This document shows positions 1-9,039 of a DNA stretch of 57,376 bases, piece by piece. Position numbers and translations under genes: made by a program. The DNA lies in NCBI RefSeq assembly GCF_024606225.1, contig NZ_JAGRPU010000035.1:1-57376 (forward strand), read 5' to 3'. This DNA comes from Endozoicomonas sp. ISHI1 (GTDB lineage: Bacteria > Pseudomonadota > Gammaproteobacteria > Pseudomonadales > Endozoicomonadaceae). The notes under the pieces were generated by a model. It was not told where the DNA came from and made no database searches. It saw only the letters and a program-made list of their open reading frames with translations. Every line of letters begins with the position of its first letter. Position 1 is the first letter of the stretch.

Positions 1-120
1 TAACGAGTATGTTCGCTTGCTTGATCAGCATTTAAATCATTCCAGAGCAAAGCTCTGTTGACCGATGCCATTCGCACAAGCGCCCACACGAATTGTCTGA
101 TAATTTGTTAAAGAACTGGA
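1..120 (-). ncRNA. rRNA operon 5' leader with boxA antitermination site (16S gene lies left of the window)
   Basis: Read on the minus strand, this segment matches the conserved leader upstream of gammaproteobacterial 16S genes. The boxA element AGTTCTTTAACA (106-117) is followed by ATTATCAGACAATTCGTGTG, as in the E. coli rrn leader. A small hairpin (CAGAGC/GCTCTG, 43-57) lies further downstream. boxA loads the Nus antitermination complex on nascent rRNA. The 16S gene itself would begin to the left of base 1 and cannot be seen. Identification rests on sequence similarity to the E. coli leader from memory. Confidence 0.85.
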
Positions 121-179
121 TTAAAACGAGAAGGTTTTAACCGGCTGAAGCAGCAGTCAGTGCCGTTCAGCGAGGCGCT

Positions 180-208
180 CATCTTACCTTGGCGCCGGTC
201 GTTGTCAA
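180..208 (-). promoter_or_regulatory. rrn P1-type sigma70 promoter
   Basis: On the minus strand there is a perfect -35 TTGACA (203-208), a 16-bp spacer and a -10 TAAGAT (181-186). A GC-rich discriminator (GAGCGCC) follows, as is typical of stringently controlled rRNA promoters. It lies about 65 bases upstream of boxA and points towards the 16S gene off the left edge. The strong hexamers with a 16-bp spacer and GC-rich discriminator are what is expected of an rrn P1. Confidence 0.8.
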
Positions 209-209
209 G

Positions 210-526
210 CGCTGTCTCTACCAGAGAGTTAAAGCCACTTTTCAACTCGCTAAACTGGCAGACGCCCATACTTAATCAGCGTTGCTTTTCTTGTTCAGCG
301 GCGGCGCATTTTACATCGCTAAACCAAACTGTCAATCAATATTTTATTGACTGCACTGCTGCCTGTTAACAATGGAATGTTGCGCCGAAGAAGTGGATCG
401 AATTATACGTCCGAAACCTACTATTACAATAGGGGATTAATACCTAATACTCATTGCTGGTCATATAAATACACAATGATTCCAGCGTCGAATGACGTTT
501 GTAATCTTACCTTACGAGCTGCTTGT
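210..526. other. intergenic region between rrn promoter and epmA 3' end
   Basis: About 320 bases without a convincing gene. Short open frames here lack ribosome-binding sites and resemble nothing. The segment lies upstream of the rrn promoter and downstream of epmA. It may hold UP-element or Fis sites for the rrn promoter, but none was recognised with confidence. Confidence 0.5.
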
Positions 527-1516
527 TCAGGCCCTGAAAAAATCGAACGCAACGACATCCGCAATCTTCTTTTTGTTCAGCATTAACATCAGGAGACGAT
601 CAAGTCCTATGGCAACGCCGGCGCAATCGGGCATACCTGACCTCAGGCTTTCAATAAGACGATGATCGTAGGGGTAAACAGGTTTACCCTGTTCTTTGCG
701 TTTAATTTGCTCTGTCCGGAAACGCGTTTGCTGCTCTTCGGCATGGGTCAGTTCATGGTAACCATTGGCCAGTTCAACACCGTTAGTAAAAAGCTCGAAT
801 CGCGCAGCCACCTGATCACCTTGATCATTCGTATGAAGCCGGGCCAGGGCGGCCATACTGGCTGGGTAGTCGTAGACGTAAACGCCATTAAGCTCACCGG
901 CCCTGCCGAGGCCCAGCTCAGGCTCAATCCTATTTGAAAACAACAGATCAAGGCAGTCATTTCTTCCCAGACCTGACAGTCCCTTATCTACGTGTTTTTG
1001 AACCAGAGCAGAAAGCACTTCATCCGATGCGCCGTGAGGATTCAGCCCCAGTTTTTCCTGAAAGACTTTCCCATAACTGACTCTTTTTACCTCTTTAAAG
1101 GCTGTGACTGACGACAACAGTAATGTCATGTCATCCATTAATTGATGCTGATCCATGCCAAGCCGGTAATATTCAAGCATAGTGAATTCAGGATTGTGCC
1201 GCCCACCCGCTTCACCATTACGGAATACTCGACCCAGAGAATAGATATCACCACTGCCGGCAGCCAGAAGCCTTTTCATAGGAAACTCGGGCGATGTATG
1301 AAGGTAACAGGATTGTTCACTACCCGCTCCGATAGGTCGAAAGGTAGTGATAAAACTGTCGATATGAAGATCCACAGTCGCGTTGGCAGAAAGCATGGGT
1401 GTATCCACTTCCATTACTTGCTGCCCATCTAAGTATTGTCGGATTCTGGCAAACAACCGAGCCCTTTCCTGAAGCGTCGTGATTGAGGCAGAGGGTTTCC
1501 AATTATCGGATGACAT
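527..1516 (-). CDS. epmA: EF-P-(R)-beta-lysine ligase EpmA (GenX/PoxA/YjeA)
   Basis: EpmA is a paralogue of the class II lysyl-tRNA synthetase catalytic core. It ligates (R)-beta-lysine to the conserved lysine of elongation factor P instead of charging tRNA. The protein is about 329 residues, the usual EpmA length, and lacks the N-terminal anticodon-binding domain of LysRS. Class II motifs are visible: the motif 2 region with HNPEFTMLEYYR and motif 3 GVAIGLDRLLML near the C-terminus. I chose the third in-frame Met (MSSDNWKPSAS), which aligns with the E. coli start and has GGAG about 10 nt upstream. Its substrate gene efp and the mutase epmB are the next genes, so the whole beta-lysylation pathway sits together. 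Confidence 0.95.
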   Translation of the reverse strand: MSSDNWKPSASITTLQERARLFARIRQYLDGQQVMEVDTPMLSANATVDLHIDSFITTFRPIGAGSEQSCYLHTSPEFPMKRLLAAGSGDIYSLGRVFRNGEAGGRHNPEFTMLEYYRLGMDQHQLMDDMTLLLSSVTAFKEVKRVSYGKVFQEKLGLNPHGASDEVLSALVQKHVDKGLSGLGRNDCLDLLFSNRIEPELGLGRAGELNGVYVYDYPASMAALARLHTNDQGDQVAARFELFTNGVELANGYHELTHAEEQQTRFRTEQIKRKEQGKPVYPYDHRLIESLRSGMPDCAGVAIGLDRLLMLMLNKKKIADVVAFDFFRA

Positions 1517-1641
1517 GTAAGTCATACTCCATTCGTGAAAATGCGTCACATCTTAGCCTCGACAGAGAGGCAATCAATGAAAGCTGTAACAAAATCAAAG
1601 AGGGATCGCAGTAGAAAGGAATCACAAAAACAGAGAGGTAC

Positions 1642-1670
1642 GAAAACCCTCCAGCCAGAAGCTGGAGGAA
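1642..1670 (-). terminator. Rho-independent terminator of efp
   Basis: A perfect 8-bp stem CCTCCAGC/GCTGGAGG (1648-1655 and 1661-1668) with a 5-nt loop is followed, on the minus strand, by GTTTT. It lies 10 bases downstream of the efp stop codon. It would end efp transcription before epmA, which reads in the same direction. Confidence 0.8.
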
Positions 1671-1678
1671 CCGGCCAA

Positions 1679-2248
1679 TTACTTCACGCGACCCACGTAC
1701 TCACCAGTACGGGTATCGATTTTCAGAACTTCACCTTCGGTAATAAAAAGAGGAACCTTCACGGTAGCACCAGTGCTTAGTTTGGCTGGTTTGGAGCCCC
1801 CCTGGGCGGTATCACCTTTCAGACCCGGGTCGGTTTCAATGACTTCCAGCTCTACAAAGTTAGGTGCGGACACAGAAAGAGGGGATCCGTTATACAGGGT
1901 TACGGAGTATACTTCCTGCTCTTTGAGCCAATCGAGAGTGTCGCCCACGGCTTCCTTACTGGCAGCGTGTTGCTCGAAAGAACCGTCGGTCATCATGAAA
2001 TGCCAGAATTCACCGTCGGTGTAGAGGTACTCCATGTCATAGTCCATCACGTCTGCCGCTTCGATGCTTTCACCAGACTTGAAGGTACGTTCCCAGACAC
2101 GATTGCTCATCAGGTTGCGGAACTTAACCCGGTTAAAGGCCTGGCCCTTACCCGGTTTTACAAACTCGTTCTCAATGATGACGCAGGGGTCACCTTCCAA
2201 CATCACCTTGAGACCAGAACGAAACTCGTTGGTACTATAACTAGCCAT
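1679..2248 (-). CDS. efp: elongation factor P
   Basis: EF-P binds ribosomes stalled at polyproline stretches, between the P and E sites, and promotes peptide bond formation. The 189-residue protein has the full three-domain length (KOW-like N-terminal, OB, C-terminal OB). The modification loop reads VKPGKGQAF with Lys34 at the tip, the lysine beta-lysylated by EpmA in E. coli. The C-terminal signature [20 protein letters not shown] is present. The start is firm because [10 protein letters not shown] aligns with the family N-terminus. The gene diverges from epmB with only 17 bases between the two start codons, so each promoter must overlap the other gene. Confidence 0.97.
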   Translation of the reverse strand: MASYSTNEFRSGLKVMLEGDPCVIIENEFVKPGKGQAFNRVKFRNLMSNRVWERTFKSGESIEAADVMDYDMEYLYTDGEFWHFMMTDGSFEQHAASKEAVGDTLDWLKEQEVYSVTLYNGSPLSVSAPNFVELEVIETDPGLKGDTAQGGSKPAKLSTGATVKVPLFITEGEVLKIDTRTGEYVGRVK

Positions 2249-2265
2249 CGGACACTACCAGCAAA

Positions 2266-3333
2266 ATGAAAACCCCTATGATAACCCGTTACGAGGGCGG
2301 TGTGCATACTGACAAGCTATCAACCCGTCTTCTGCTTCCCGAAGAGCAGCCTGAAAACTGGAAAAAAGTACTGGGAGATTCAGTCACTGACCCTGAAGTA
2401 CTGCTGAACATGCTGAATCTTCCACACACTCTGCTGCCGGGAGCCATCAAAGGCGACAAGTCTTTCAGTATGCGGATTCCACGTCCATATATAGACCGGA
2501 TGAAGAGGGGTGACCAGTACGATCCATTACTCAGGCAGGTTCTGCCCCTGGGAGAAGAGTGTGTGGAAGTCAGTGGTTTCAGTTTCGACCCTCTGGCAGA
2601 ACAGTCCCGGAACCCGACCCAGGGTATTATTCATAAATACCAGGGAAGACTGCTGCTGATTGTCAGCGGAGCCTGTGCCGTAAATTGCCGTTTCTGCTTT
2701 CGGCGGCATTTCCCTTATGGTGACAATCAGCTGGGCGGAGACAGCTGGATGCGGGCGGTAGAGTACATTCGTTCTCAAAATAGTATTCATGAGGTCATAT
2801 TGAGCGGCGGAGATCCACTGGCTTCTTCTGATAGCCGCCTTGCCCGCATAGTAGAGGAACTGTCCGATATTCCCCATTTAAAAACGCTTCGAATCCATAC
2901 CCGTCTGCCCATTGTTATTCCCCAGAGAGTCACCCGGGAAATGCTCCACTGGTTTTGTGGTGGAAGACTTAAACCCGTTATGGTGATTCATTGCAACCAT
3001 GCTAATGAGATCGATGAGCCGGTTGAACAGTCACTGCAAAAGCTAAGACAAGCGGGTGCCATATTACTTAATCAGACGGTTCTGCTTAAAGGTATTAATG
3101 ATGACTCTGAGTCACTGGCTGATCTGAGTCACACCCTCTTTAATGCCGGAGTACTGCCTTATTACCTGCATCTTCTGGACCGGGTTCAAGGTGCTGCTCA
3201 CTTTGACGTAACGGAAGAGAGCGCGAAGATACTCATTCATGAACTTATGCAGAAATGTCCGGGTTACCTGGTCCCCAGGTTGGTCAGAGAGATAGCAGGA
3301 GAGGCCAGCAAAACCCCGATACCGATCAATTAG
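2266..3333 (+). CDS. epmB: EF-P lysine 2,3-aminomutase EpmB (YjeK)
   Basis: A radical-SAM, PLP-dependent enzyme that converts (S)-alpha-lysine to (R)-beta-lysine, the substrate of EpmA. The radical-SAM cluster motif C137-x3-C141-x2-C144 is clear (CAVNCRFCFRRHFPY). It is followed by the SGGDPL motif and the LRIHTRLP region typical of KamA/EpmB. At 355 residues it matches the short EpmB type, without the C-terminal extension of clostridial lysine aminomutases. It is divergent from efp. No strong Shine-Dalgarno site precedes the ATG. An ATG at 2278 is an alternative start. Confidence 0.93.
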   Translation: MKTPMITRYEGGVHTDKLSTRLLLPEEQPENWKKVLGDSVTDPEVLLNMLNLPHTLLPGAIKGDKSFSMRIPRPYIDRMKRGDQYDPLLRQVLPLGEECVEVSGFSFDPLAEQSRNPTQGIIHKYQGRLLLIVSGACAVNCRFCFRRHFPYGDNQLGGDSWMRAVEYIRSQNSIHEVILSGGDPLASSDSRLARIVEELSDIPHLKTLRIHTRLPIVIPQRVTREMLHWFCGGRLKPVMVIHCNHANEIDEPVEQSLQKLRQAGAILLNQTVLLKGINDDSESLADLSHTLFNAGVLPYYLHLLDRVQGAAHFDVTEESAKILIHELMQKCPGYLVPRLVREIAGEASKTPIPIN

Positions 3334-3426
3334 CCCGCCAGTCATGCTGGATTCTTTAAGCCTGTGATCTTAATATAAGAAATAGTGCTAAAGATTTTTT
3401 AACGGGCAGATAATCAGGATGATTCA

Positions 3427-5103
3427 ATGGACATGCAGAACGAAAGGATTCCATTGCAGCTCCCGTCTCAAAGCCTGAACAGTTTATCGTTCAGCCAAAC
3501 GGATGTGCATGCGGTTCACCAATGGCTCAGTGAACTGCCTAAAACCGACAGGTCAGTGTCGTTTAAATCAATAGGGCAGGCGCTGGAAGAACTGACCCGC
3601 CTCAAAGTACAACCTTCTCTTCAATGGTCTTTGGTTGAGCAGTTCAGGCCCGTCGTTTATTTTCTGGTACATCAGAGTCAGAGTCAGACTCTGAAAAATA
3701 TCGTCACTTTCAATGATGCTCAGCAACAAGAGTACAACAACTGTCTGAAGCTGCTACTCAGGCTACTGAAAGTCTACAAGATGGTTGTCCGAAGCAGTCA
3801 GAGCCAACAGGATACTGCCAGCCCCCTGGCCGCAGCATTGCATCGGTCAATGACTGAGAGTGCCTCTATTCTGCTCTTTACCTGCGAGTATTATCGACCT
3901 GTTCCCGAGCGGGTATGGCTGGAAATGCACACGCTATACTTCGCTGCCCGCACACAAAATCTGGAAACTTTCAGCCTTGAGGACCCCATCACCACCAAAG
4001 CCAGGAAATTGTCTCTTTCGGATCTGTATAAGCGGGCGTTATTGCTCAGTCGCTCCCGATCCAACCAGCTGAGACCCCAGGAAATCCGACAGATTTTCAA
4101 GGCACTTTGCCTCTGGGCACCACACAGCAAACTCGAGCCTGTAGAAGACAGCCGGTCACACTTTGTGGTCAATCTGGATTCCGATGAAGGCCTGCTCTAT
4201 AGCTCTCTGTTGGAAGGAGAAAAAAATGATCACCTTCTGGCTCTGGATTCCAGGCTACTAACCGCACACCTGAAAAGGCTGAGTGAATCCGTCTCGGAAG
4301 AAAAGCCCGGAGCTATGGCCAAACGGGTCATTGATCATCTGGCGGCTGCCTGGAGCCTTCCCGGACAACGAAAACACCAGCGCCAGCAAAGCTCAGACAC
4401 TTGTGAGATCTGTTTTGGCTTCAGCGCGGTTCATTATTTCCTGCACGATCAGCAGTCATTTGATGAAATGGTTTCCGGACATATCGCACAAAACAAATCT
4501 GGCAAGAGCACGTTCTCCTCCAATGACAGCAGTGATGCCTGGTCGGAGGCCCATGACGCGCACACCGATGAAGATGCAAAGATGTTCACGAGCACTTCGC
4601 TCGTCCACTTTACCCACTCGGGTAATCGGGAACCTCTATACCCCGTTTACAGTTGCTCAATCATCAATACCTGCGCAGGGGGTTATTGCCTGAGCAGCAG
4701 TGGTGATCTTGAACAACAGCTGCGAACCGGAGAGCTTCTGGCTATCAGAGAAACCGGCAAGAAAAACTGGCTACTGGCCGCAGTACGCTGGGTTCAGGTG
4801 AATGATAAAAAAGATCTGCTCATGGGTTTGGAGCTTCTGTCTGCCTCAACAAAACCTTGTGCGCTCACACCTCTGAAAAAAAACATGGACACCACTCACT
4901 ATCAGAGAGCGTTCCTTTTACCAATCATGCCGCCTGTGAATGATATGCCCACCTTGATAACGCCCAGGATGTCCTTCAAAAGTGGACTGAAATTCACTCT
5001 GCTCCAGGGAGACAAGATCCGAAAAGGGCAACTGCTGGAATGCATCTCCAGCTCACCGGGCTATAGACAGTTCAAGTTTCGACTGCTGGAAGATCAGTAT
5101 TAA
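3427..5103 (+). CDS. conserved protein with possible C-terminal PilZ-like domain
   Basis: A 558-residue soluble protein with no signal peptide or membrane segment. The N-terminal two thirds is helical and Leu/Gln-rich. The last about 150 residues look beta-rich: a stretch around NREPLYPVYSCSIINTCAGG is spaced like the RxxxR...D/NxSxxG motif of PilZ domains, but the arginines are not in standard positions. My best guess is a c-di-GMP-responsive or degenerate PilZ protein of the kind seen in pseudomonads and relatives, and this is uncertain. The start has CAGGATG upstream. It follows epmB in the same orientation after 93 bases. Confidence 0.6.
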   Translation: MDMQNERIPLQLPSQSLNSLSFSQTDVHAVHQWLSELPKTDRSVSFKSIGQALEELTRLKVQPSLQWSLVEQFRPVVYFLVHQSQSQTLKNIVTFNDAQQQEYNNCLKLLLRLLKVYKMVVRSSQSQQDTASPLAAALHRSMTESASILLFTCEYYRPVPERVWLEMHTLYFAARTQNLETFSLEDPITTKARKLSLSDLYKRALLLSRSRSNQLRPQEIRQIFKALCLWAPHSKLEPVEDSRSHFVVNLDSDEGLLYSSLLEGEKNDHLLALDSRLLTAHLKRLSESVSEEKPGAMAKRVIDHLAAAWSLPGQRKHQRQQSSDTCEICFGFSAVHYFLHDQQSFDEMVSGHIAQNKSGKSTFSSNDSSDAWSEAHDAHTDEDAKMFTSTSLVHFTHSGNREPLYPVYSCSIINTCAGGYCLSSSGDLEQQLRTGELLAIRETGKKNWLLAAVRWVQVNDKKDLLMGLELLSASTKPCALTPLKKNMDTTHYQRAFLLPIMPPVNDMPTLITPRMSFKSGLKFTLLQGDKIRKGQLLECISSSPGYRQFKFRLLEDQY

Positions 5104-5212
5104 GTCTTCATTTTACACAAAGGTATTTCTACAAACTGAATACTTCTTACTACAGACTAATCACTTCTATAATCCTTTGATTAAACCCTGAAGATCGAAG
5201 CAAGGCAGTCAG

Positions 5213-5557
5213 GTGTTCAACAACCATTCTTTGACGTATTCTCTACTTTTCATCTGCCTTCTGACAGGCTGCACCACCACTCGGGAGGTCATGGAATCCT
5301 GGCAAAGTCACCACATAGAAGAAGTGGTCGGTAACTGGGGAGCCCCCAGCTCCACGCTGCAACTGAAAGGTGGTAAGAAAGTTTATAGCTGGGTCTCTAA
5401 CTGGGGCTCAGCCTACCTGATGAGCACTTGTCGCCAGTCGTTTACTACTTCCTCCAAAGGCATCGTTTATAAATGGCGATACACTGGTTGCCCATACTGG
5501 CAATCAATATCAATGGATAAAATTAATACAATGCCATCGGACTTGGCAGACAACTAA
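5213..5557 (+). CDS. small outer-membrane-type lipoprotein of unknown function
   Basis: A 114-residue protein starting at GTG. The N-terminus has a hydrophobic segment ending in a lipobox LLTGC (Cys20), so it should be lipid-modified and exported. The mature part is rich in Trp, Gly and Ser (GNWGAPSSTLQLKGGKK, YSWVSNWGS) and resembles small SmpA/BamE-like or conjugal lipoproteins in which a GxP turn follows an initial helix. Two further Cys residues (CRQ..., GCPYW) could form a disulfide. No specific function can be assigned. Confidence 0.7.
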   Translation: MFNNHSLTYSLLFICLLTGCTTTREVMESWQSHHIEEVVGNWGAPSSTLQLKGGKKVYSWVSNWGSAYLMSTCRQSFTTSSKGIVYKWRYTGCPYWQSISMDKINTMPSDLADN

Positions 5558-5599
5558 AGCGTTTACGCAAAGAACACGCAAACCCGGAACCACAAGCAT

Positions 5600-6463
5600 T
5601 TACTCAATATTCTGTATCTGCTCCCGCATCTGCTCAATCAGCACCTTAAGGTTGACAGCACTTTGTGTCAGACCTGCGTTAATGGATTTTGAGGACAGCG
5701 TGTTGGCTTCCCGGTTGAGTTCCTGCATCAAAAAATCAAGACGGCGCCCGATAGCCCCTTTCTTGCCCAGAGTGTGTTTAACTTCAGAAATGTGGGCAGA
5801 TAAACGATCCAGCTCTTCATCAACGTCCATTTTCTGTGCCAGAATCACCAGCTCCTGTTCCAGTCGATCCGGCTCCAGCTCAGCCCTGGCTTCGTTGAGA
5901 CGATCCATGATTTTTTGTCTTTGGGATTCCAGCAAATCAGGGAGAATAGAGCGCACGCTTTCTACTTCTTCGGTGACACCTTCCAGCCTTAACCGGATGA
6001 ATTTCTCCAGCTCGGCCCCCTCTCTGCGACGGGAGTCCGACAGCTGTAACAGGGCTCCTTCAAACGCTTTGACAGCTGCCCCATGAACCGGAGTCATGTT
6101 GGTCTCTTCATTATCCATAATGCCGGGCCATTGCAGGACTTCCAGAGGATTCACGCCGGAAGCATTGATGAAATAGGTTTCAACTTTGTTCACCACAGAT
6201 TGCAGAGCTTCCAGGACCGATTCATTGACGTTCAGTTGCTGCTGACCTTCCGCCAGTTGCAACTTCAATGAACATTCTACCTTGCCCCTGTGCAAGTGCT
6301 TTCTCAATGCCTCTCGCAATGCGGGTTCTAATTCCCTGACAGCTTCTGGCAGACGAAAATGAGGCTCCAGGTAGCGATGGTTGACTGAACGAATTTCCCA
6401 CACCAGGCTGCCCCAGCCCTCCTGGACCTGAGTACGGGCAAACGCCGTCATACTGGAAGTCAT
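5600..6463 (-). CDS. yicC: YicC family endoribonuclease/adaptor
   Basis: The 287-residue product has exactly the length of E. coli YicC. Hallmarks are the N-terminal MTSSMTAFARTQ and EIRSVNHRYLEPHFRLPE, and the C-terminal domain ending in GLTQSAVNLKVLIEQMREQIQNIE (DUF1732). YicC proteins cut RNA or promote small-RNA turnover in E. coli. I chose the internal Met at 6463 because it aligns with the family and has AGGGAA upstream. Longer in-frame extensions run into the promoter region shared with rph. The divergent yicC/rph arrangement is conserved in gammaproteobacteria. Confidence 0.95.
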   Translation of the reverse strand: MTSSMTAFARTQVQEGWGSLVWEIRSVNHRYLEPHFRLPEAVRELEPALREALRKHLHRGKVECSLKLQLAEGQQQLNVNESVLEALQSVVNKVETYFINASGVNPLEVLQWPGIMDNEETNMTPVHGAAVKAFEGALLQLSDSRRREGAELEKFIRLRLEGVTEEVESVRSILPDLLESQRQKIMDRLNEARAELEPDRLEQELVILAQKMDVDEELDRLSAHISEVKHTLGKKGAIGRRLDFLMQELNREANTLSSKSINAGLTQSAVNLKVLIEQMREQIQNIE

Positions 6464-6682
6464 AAGTTTCCCTATTAAAAGAACAGCCAGCCACAATGGC
6501 TGAGCATGAGTAGTGTACGAAAAAGTTTGCAATCTGGTGCTGCAGGATACATCAACAGCAAGCAGTATCAAGCTTCGGTGAGCTTTCGGCCGTCCGTGGT
6601 TATTTTATGGCAAACATAGAGCCCTCGGCCTGCCTTGGTTATAATTCCGCTTTTAACATTCTCGGCGGTAGAAGGTAAGACC

Positions 6683-7402
6683 ATGCGGCGTCCCAGTGGA
6701 AGAACTGCAGATCAGTTACGCAACATTAAAATCACTCGTGAGTACACCATGCACGCTGAAGGATCAGTGCTGGTTGAGTTTGGCAACACCAAGGTAATCT
6801 GCACCGCGTCTGTCGACAGGTCAGTTCCCCGATTTCTGAAAGGTTCCGGACAAGGCTGGGTGACCGCCGAATACGGTATGCTGCCCCGTTCAACCACAGA
6901 CCGGATGGGTCGCGAAGCTGCCAGAGGCAAGCAGGGTGGCCGCACTCTGGAAATCCAGCGCCTTATTGGCCGCTCCCTGCGCGCTGCTGTTGATCTGAAA
7001 AAACTGGGTGAGAACACCATCACCATTGACTGTGATGTGATCCAGGCAGACGGTGGTACCCGCACAGCTTCTATTACCGGTGCCTGCGTAGCTCTGGTTG
7101 ATGCTATTCGACATATGCAAAGGAAAAAGATCATCAAGAATGATCCATTCCTCCAACTGATTGCTTCTGTTTCTGTAGGTATTTATCAGGGTAGTCCGGT
7201 TCTGGACCTGGATTATCCAGAGGACTCCAACGCTGAAACCGATATGAACGTCGTCATGACAGAAGAGGGTGGTTTCATTGAGATTCAGGGTACCGCTGAA
7301 ACAGCACCCTTCAGTCAAAACGAGATGACAGCCATGTTAGCCCTGGCTAAAGCAGGCATTGATGATCTGGTTAATCTGCAAAAAGAGGCTCTGGCAGAAT
7401 AA
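6683..7402 (+). CDS. rph: ribonuclease PH
   Basis: RNase PH is a phosphorolytic 3'-5' exoribonuclease that trims tRNA 3' ends and degrades structured RNA. The 239-residue product matches the family length, with [13 protein letters not shown] at the N-terminus, the catalytic/phosphate-binding region around [16 protein letters not shown] and the [15 protein letters not shown] signature. ATG 6683 is preceded by GAAGGTAAG. A hairpin follows the stop at 7413-7433. It is divergent from yicC, as in E. coli and Pseudomonas, and the C-terminus appears intact. Confidence 0.96.
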   Translation: MRRPSGRTADQLRNIKITREYTMHAEGSVLVEFGNTKVICTASVDRSVPRFLKGSGQGWVTAEYGMLPRSTTDRMGREAARGKQGGRTLEIQRLIGRSLRAAVDLKKLGENTITIDCDVIQADGGTRTASITGACVALVDAIRHMQRKKIIKNDPFLQLIASVSVGIYQGSPVLDLDYPEDSNAETDMNVVMTEEGGFIEIQGTAETAPFSQNEMTAMLALAKAGIDDLVNLQKEALAE

Positions 7403-7412
7403 ACCGCCTGAT

Positions 7413-7433
7413 CCAGACCGCTTGCCGGTCTGG
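7413..7433. terminator. hairpin in rph/crc convergent gap
   Basis: A perfect 8-bp stem CCAGACCG/CGGTCTGG with a 5-nt loop begins 11 bases after the rph stop, between the convergent genes rph and crc. There is no T-run on either side, so it may act as an RNA 3' end stabiliser or a weak terminator for either gene. Confidence 0.45.
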
Positions 7434-7504
7434 CATCGCCGGATGAAACGTAGGAATAGGGATAACCGAGAGCCTGTCAGCTATCGGTTAAAAGAAAGTG
7501 CAGA

Positions 7505-8281
7505 TCAGCTCTCCAATTCCCAGTCAAAGTCGATGATAACCGGAGCATGACTGGAGAAAGTCTGGTTTTTGTAGATGCCGCCATTCAATACACAGTGACG
7601 CATTCCGGCCGTGATGATCTGATAATCAATACGCATGCCCAGATTGTCTTGACGCAGAAAATCATCTTGCCACCAGCTGTATTTGCCAGACTCACGATCT
7701 ACTTCACGATAGGCATCAAAGAAGCCCATATCACCCAGCAAGCCTTCCATCCAGCCGCGTTCGGCAGGCTGAAAACCGGAAACTTCTTCAGAATCGCGCC
7801 AGTTGGCCACATCAATCTTGCGATGAGCAATGTTCCAGGTACCCGCCATAATGAATTCACGGCGCTTGCGACGCTGCTTATTCAGGTGATGGGAGTAATT
7901 GTCCAGAAAGCGATACTTGAAATTCTGGCTGTTAGCATCATGACCTTCAGGCACATACATGCTGGCGATACTGATCTTATCAAAGTCGGCCTGGATATAA
8001 CGCCCTGTTTCATCCGCCTCGGGAAAACCAAGGCCGCTGATAATGGCTTTGGGCGACTGACGTGTATACATAGCTACACCGCCAGAATCTTTCCTGTCAT
8101 AGCCACCATATGCATAACAGAAATATTCATTGAGCTGATACCGGTCTTCTTCCATTGCAAACTCATCCTCACGAATGTCCTGCAAACAGATAACATCGGC
8201 ATCCTGGTCCATTAACCAGTCAAAAAGGCCTTTTTCACGCGCGTTTTTTATGCCTTCGCAATTAAAGCTGATAACTCTCAT
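7505..8281 (-). CDS. crc: catabolite repression control protein Crc (inactive exonuclease III fold)
   Basis: The 258-residue protein has the exonuclease III/AP-endonuclease fold but is closer to Pseudomonas Crc: MRVISFNCEGI, ISGLGF, GRYIQADFDKISIAS, LNKQRRKRREF, SSHAPVIIDFDWEL. Key catalytic positions of XthA are changed: LQE is LQD, GDxN is GTWN and SDHAP is SSHAP. DNA cleavage is therefore unlikely. Crc assists Hfq in repressing translation of catabolic mRNAs. The location between rph and pyrE is the same as in Pseudomonas, which supports the assignment. Confidence 0.9.
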   Translation of the reverse strand: MRVISFNCEGIKNAREKGLFDWLMDQDADVICLQDIREDEFAMEEDRYQLNEYFCYAYGGYDRKDSGGVAMYTRQSPKAIISGLGFPEADETGRYIQADFDKISIASMYVPEGHDANSQNFKYRFLDNYSHHLNKQRRKRREFIMAGTWNIAHRKIDVANWRDSEEVSGFQPAERGWMEGLLGDMGFFDAYREVDRESGKYSWWQDDFLRQDNLGMRIDYQIITAGMRHCVLNGGIYKNQTFSSHAPVIIDFDWELES

Positions 8282-9039
8282 TATTGACTACACCTTGCCT
8301 TGACCAGACCTGGCCCGGCATAAAGCAAAACACCTGATTGGGCTGTCGACTTAAGTCAACAGTCGTTAAAACAGGCTTCATCCTGCATCTCTCTCACGCC
8401 AATGAGGGTGTCGACTCACAACCTGGATAGCCACAAGCCGCTCTTCAACCAGAGCGTCACTTCCCGGAGTCGGGACCAGCTTTAAACCGCCCTGATTAAA
8501 CCCTGGAAATAACTTAATAGTTACAAGAGCTGCATTTCCACGGTAAAAGTTCAACTACACAGAGTACAGGAAAAGAGGGAATTTTAACTGACGGATGATA
8601 CAGGGTTGTCGCCGATATGTTTATCCGCATAAATGCTGCCCCGGCTTCTCAAAAGCTCAGAACAGGGTACTGCCGTTAGTCATCAAAACATTATTTTGAT
8701 TTTTTCTCTTCTAAAGACACTACCTTCGAGAATAGCTGCACCGATGGATAATTGGCAAAGGTATTTTACAAATTGAAGTTTCCCATACAGTTTGCTGACC
8801 TTCTTATCATAGACTTACTGCAGATTTACACGACTAATGACGTAAGACCGGATTTCAAAAGGTTCCGATCCATTAGTCAGAGCTTTATAAAAACTTCATA
8901 CCAGCCAATCGTTCGTTCTACTGCATATTACTCCAGTAAATCCAACTTTATCTGGTAAAAATCATTTCGGAGCCTGCATGTGAGAAATTTTCACGGTAAA
9001 ATACAGCTATCTTTTTTACGAATAAGCACTTGATAGATC
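8282..9039. other. long crc/pyrE intergenic region
   Basis: About 760 bases between two divergent genes with no credible coding frame. It contains the palindrome GACTTAAGTC (8348-8357) and an inverted repeat GACTAATG/CATTAGTC (8832-8839 and 8871-8878). A TAAAAT box shortly upstream of pyrE could be part of its promoter. No known RNA family was recognised, but the length leaves room for a small RNA. Confidence 0.5.

Noticed and set aside
160-586. Two short plus-strand reading frames at the left edge
   Set aside because: They lie over the minus-strand rrn promoter and leader, have no ribosome-binding site and resemble no protein.
7505-8281. Active exodeoxyribonuclease III (xthA)
   Set aside because: Catalytic residues are changed and both gene order and detailed sequence match Crc.
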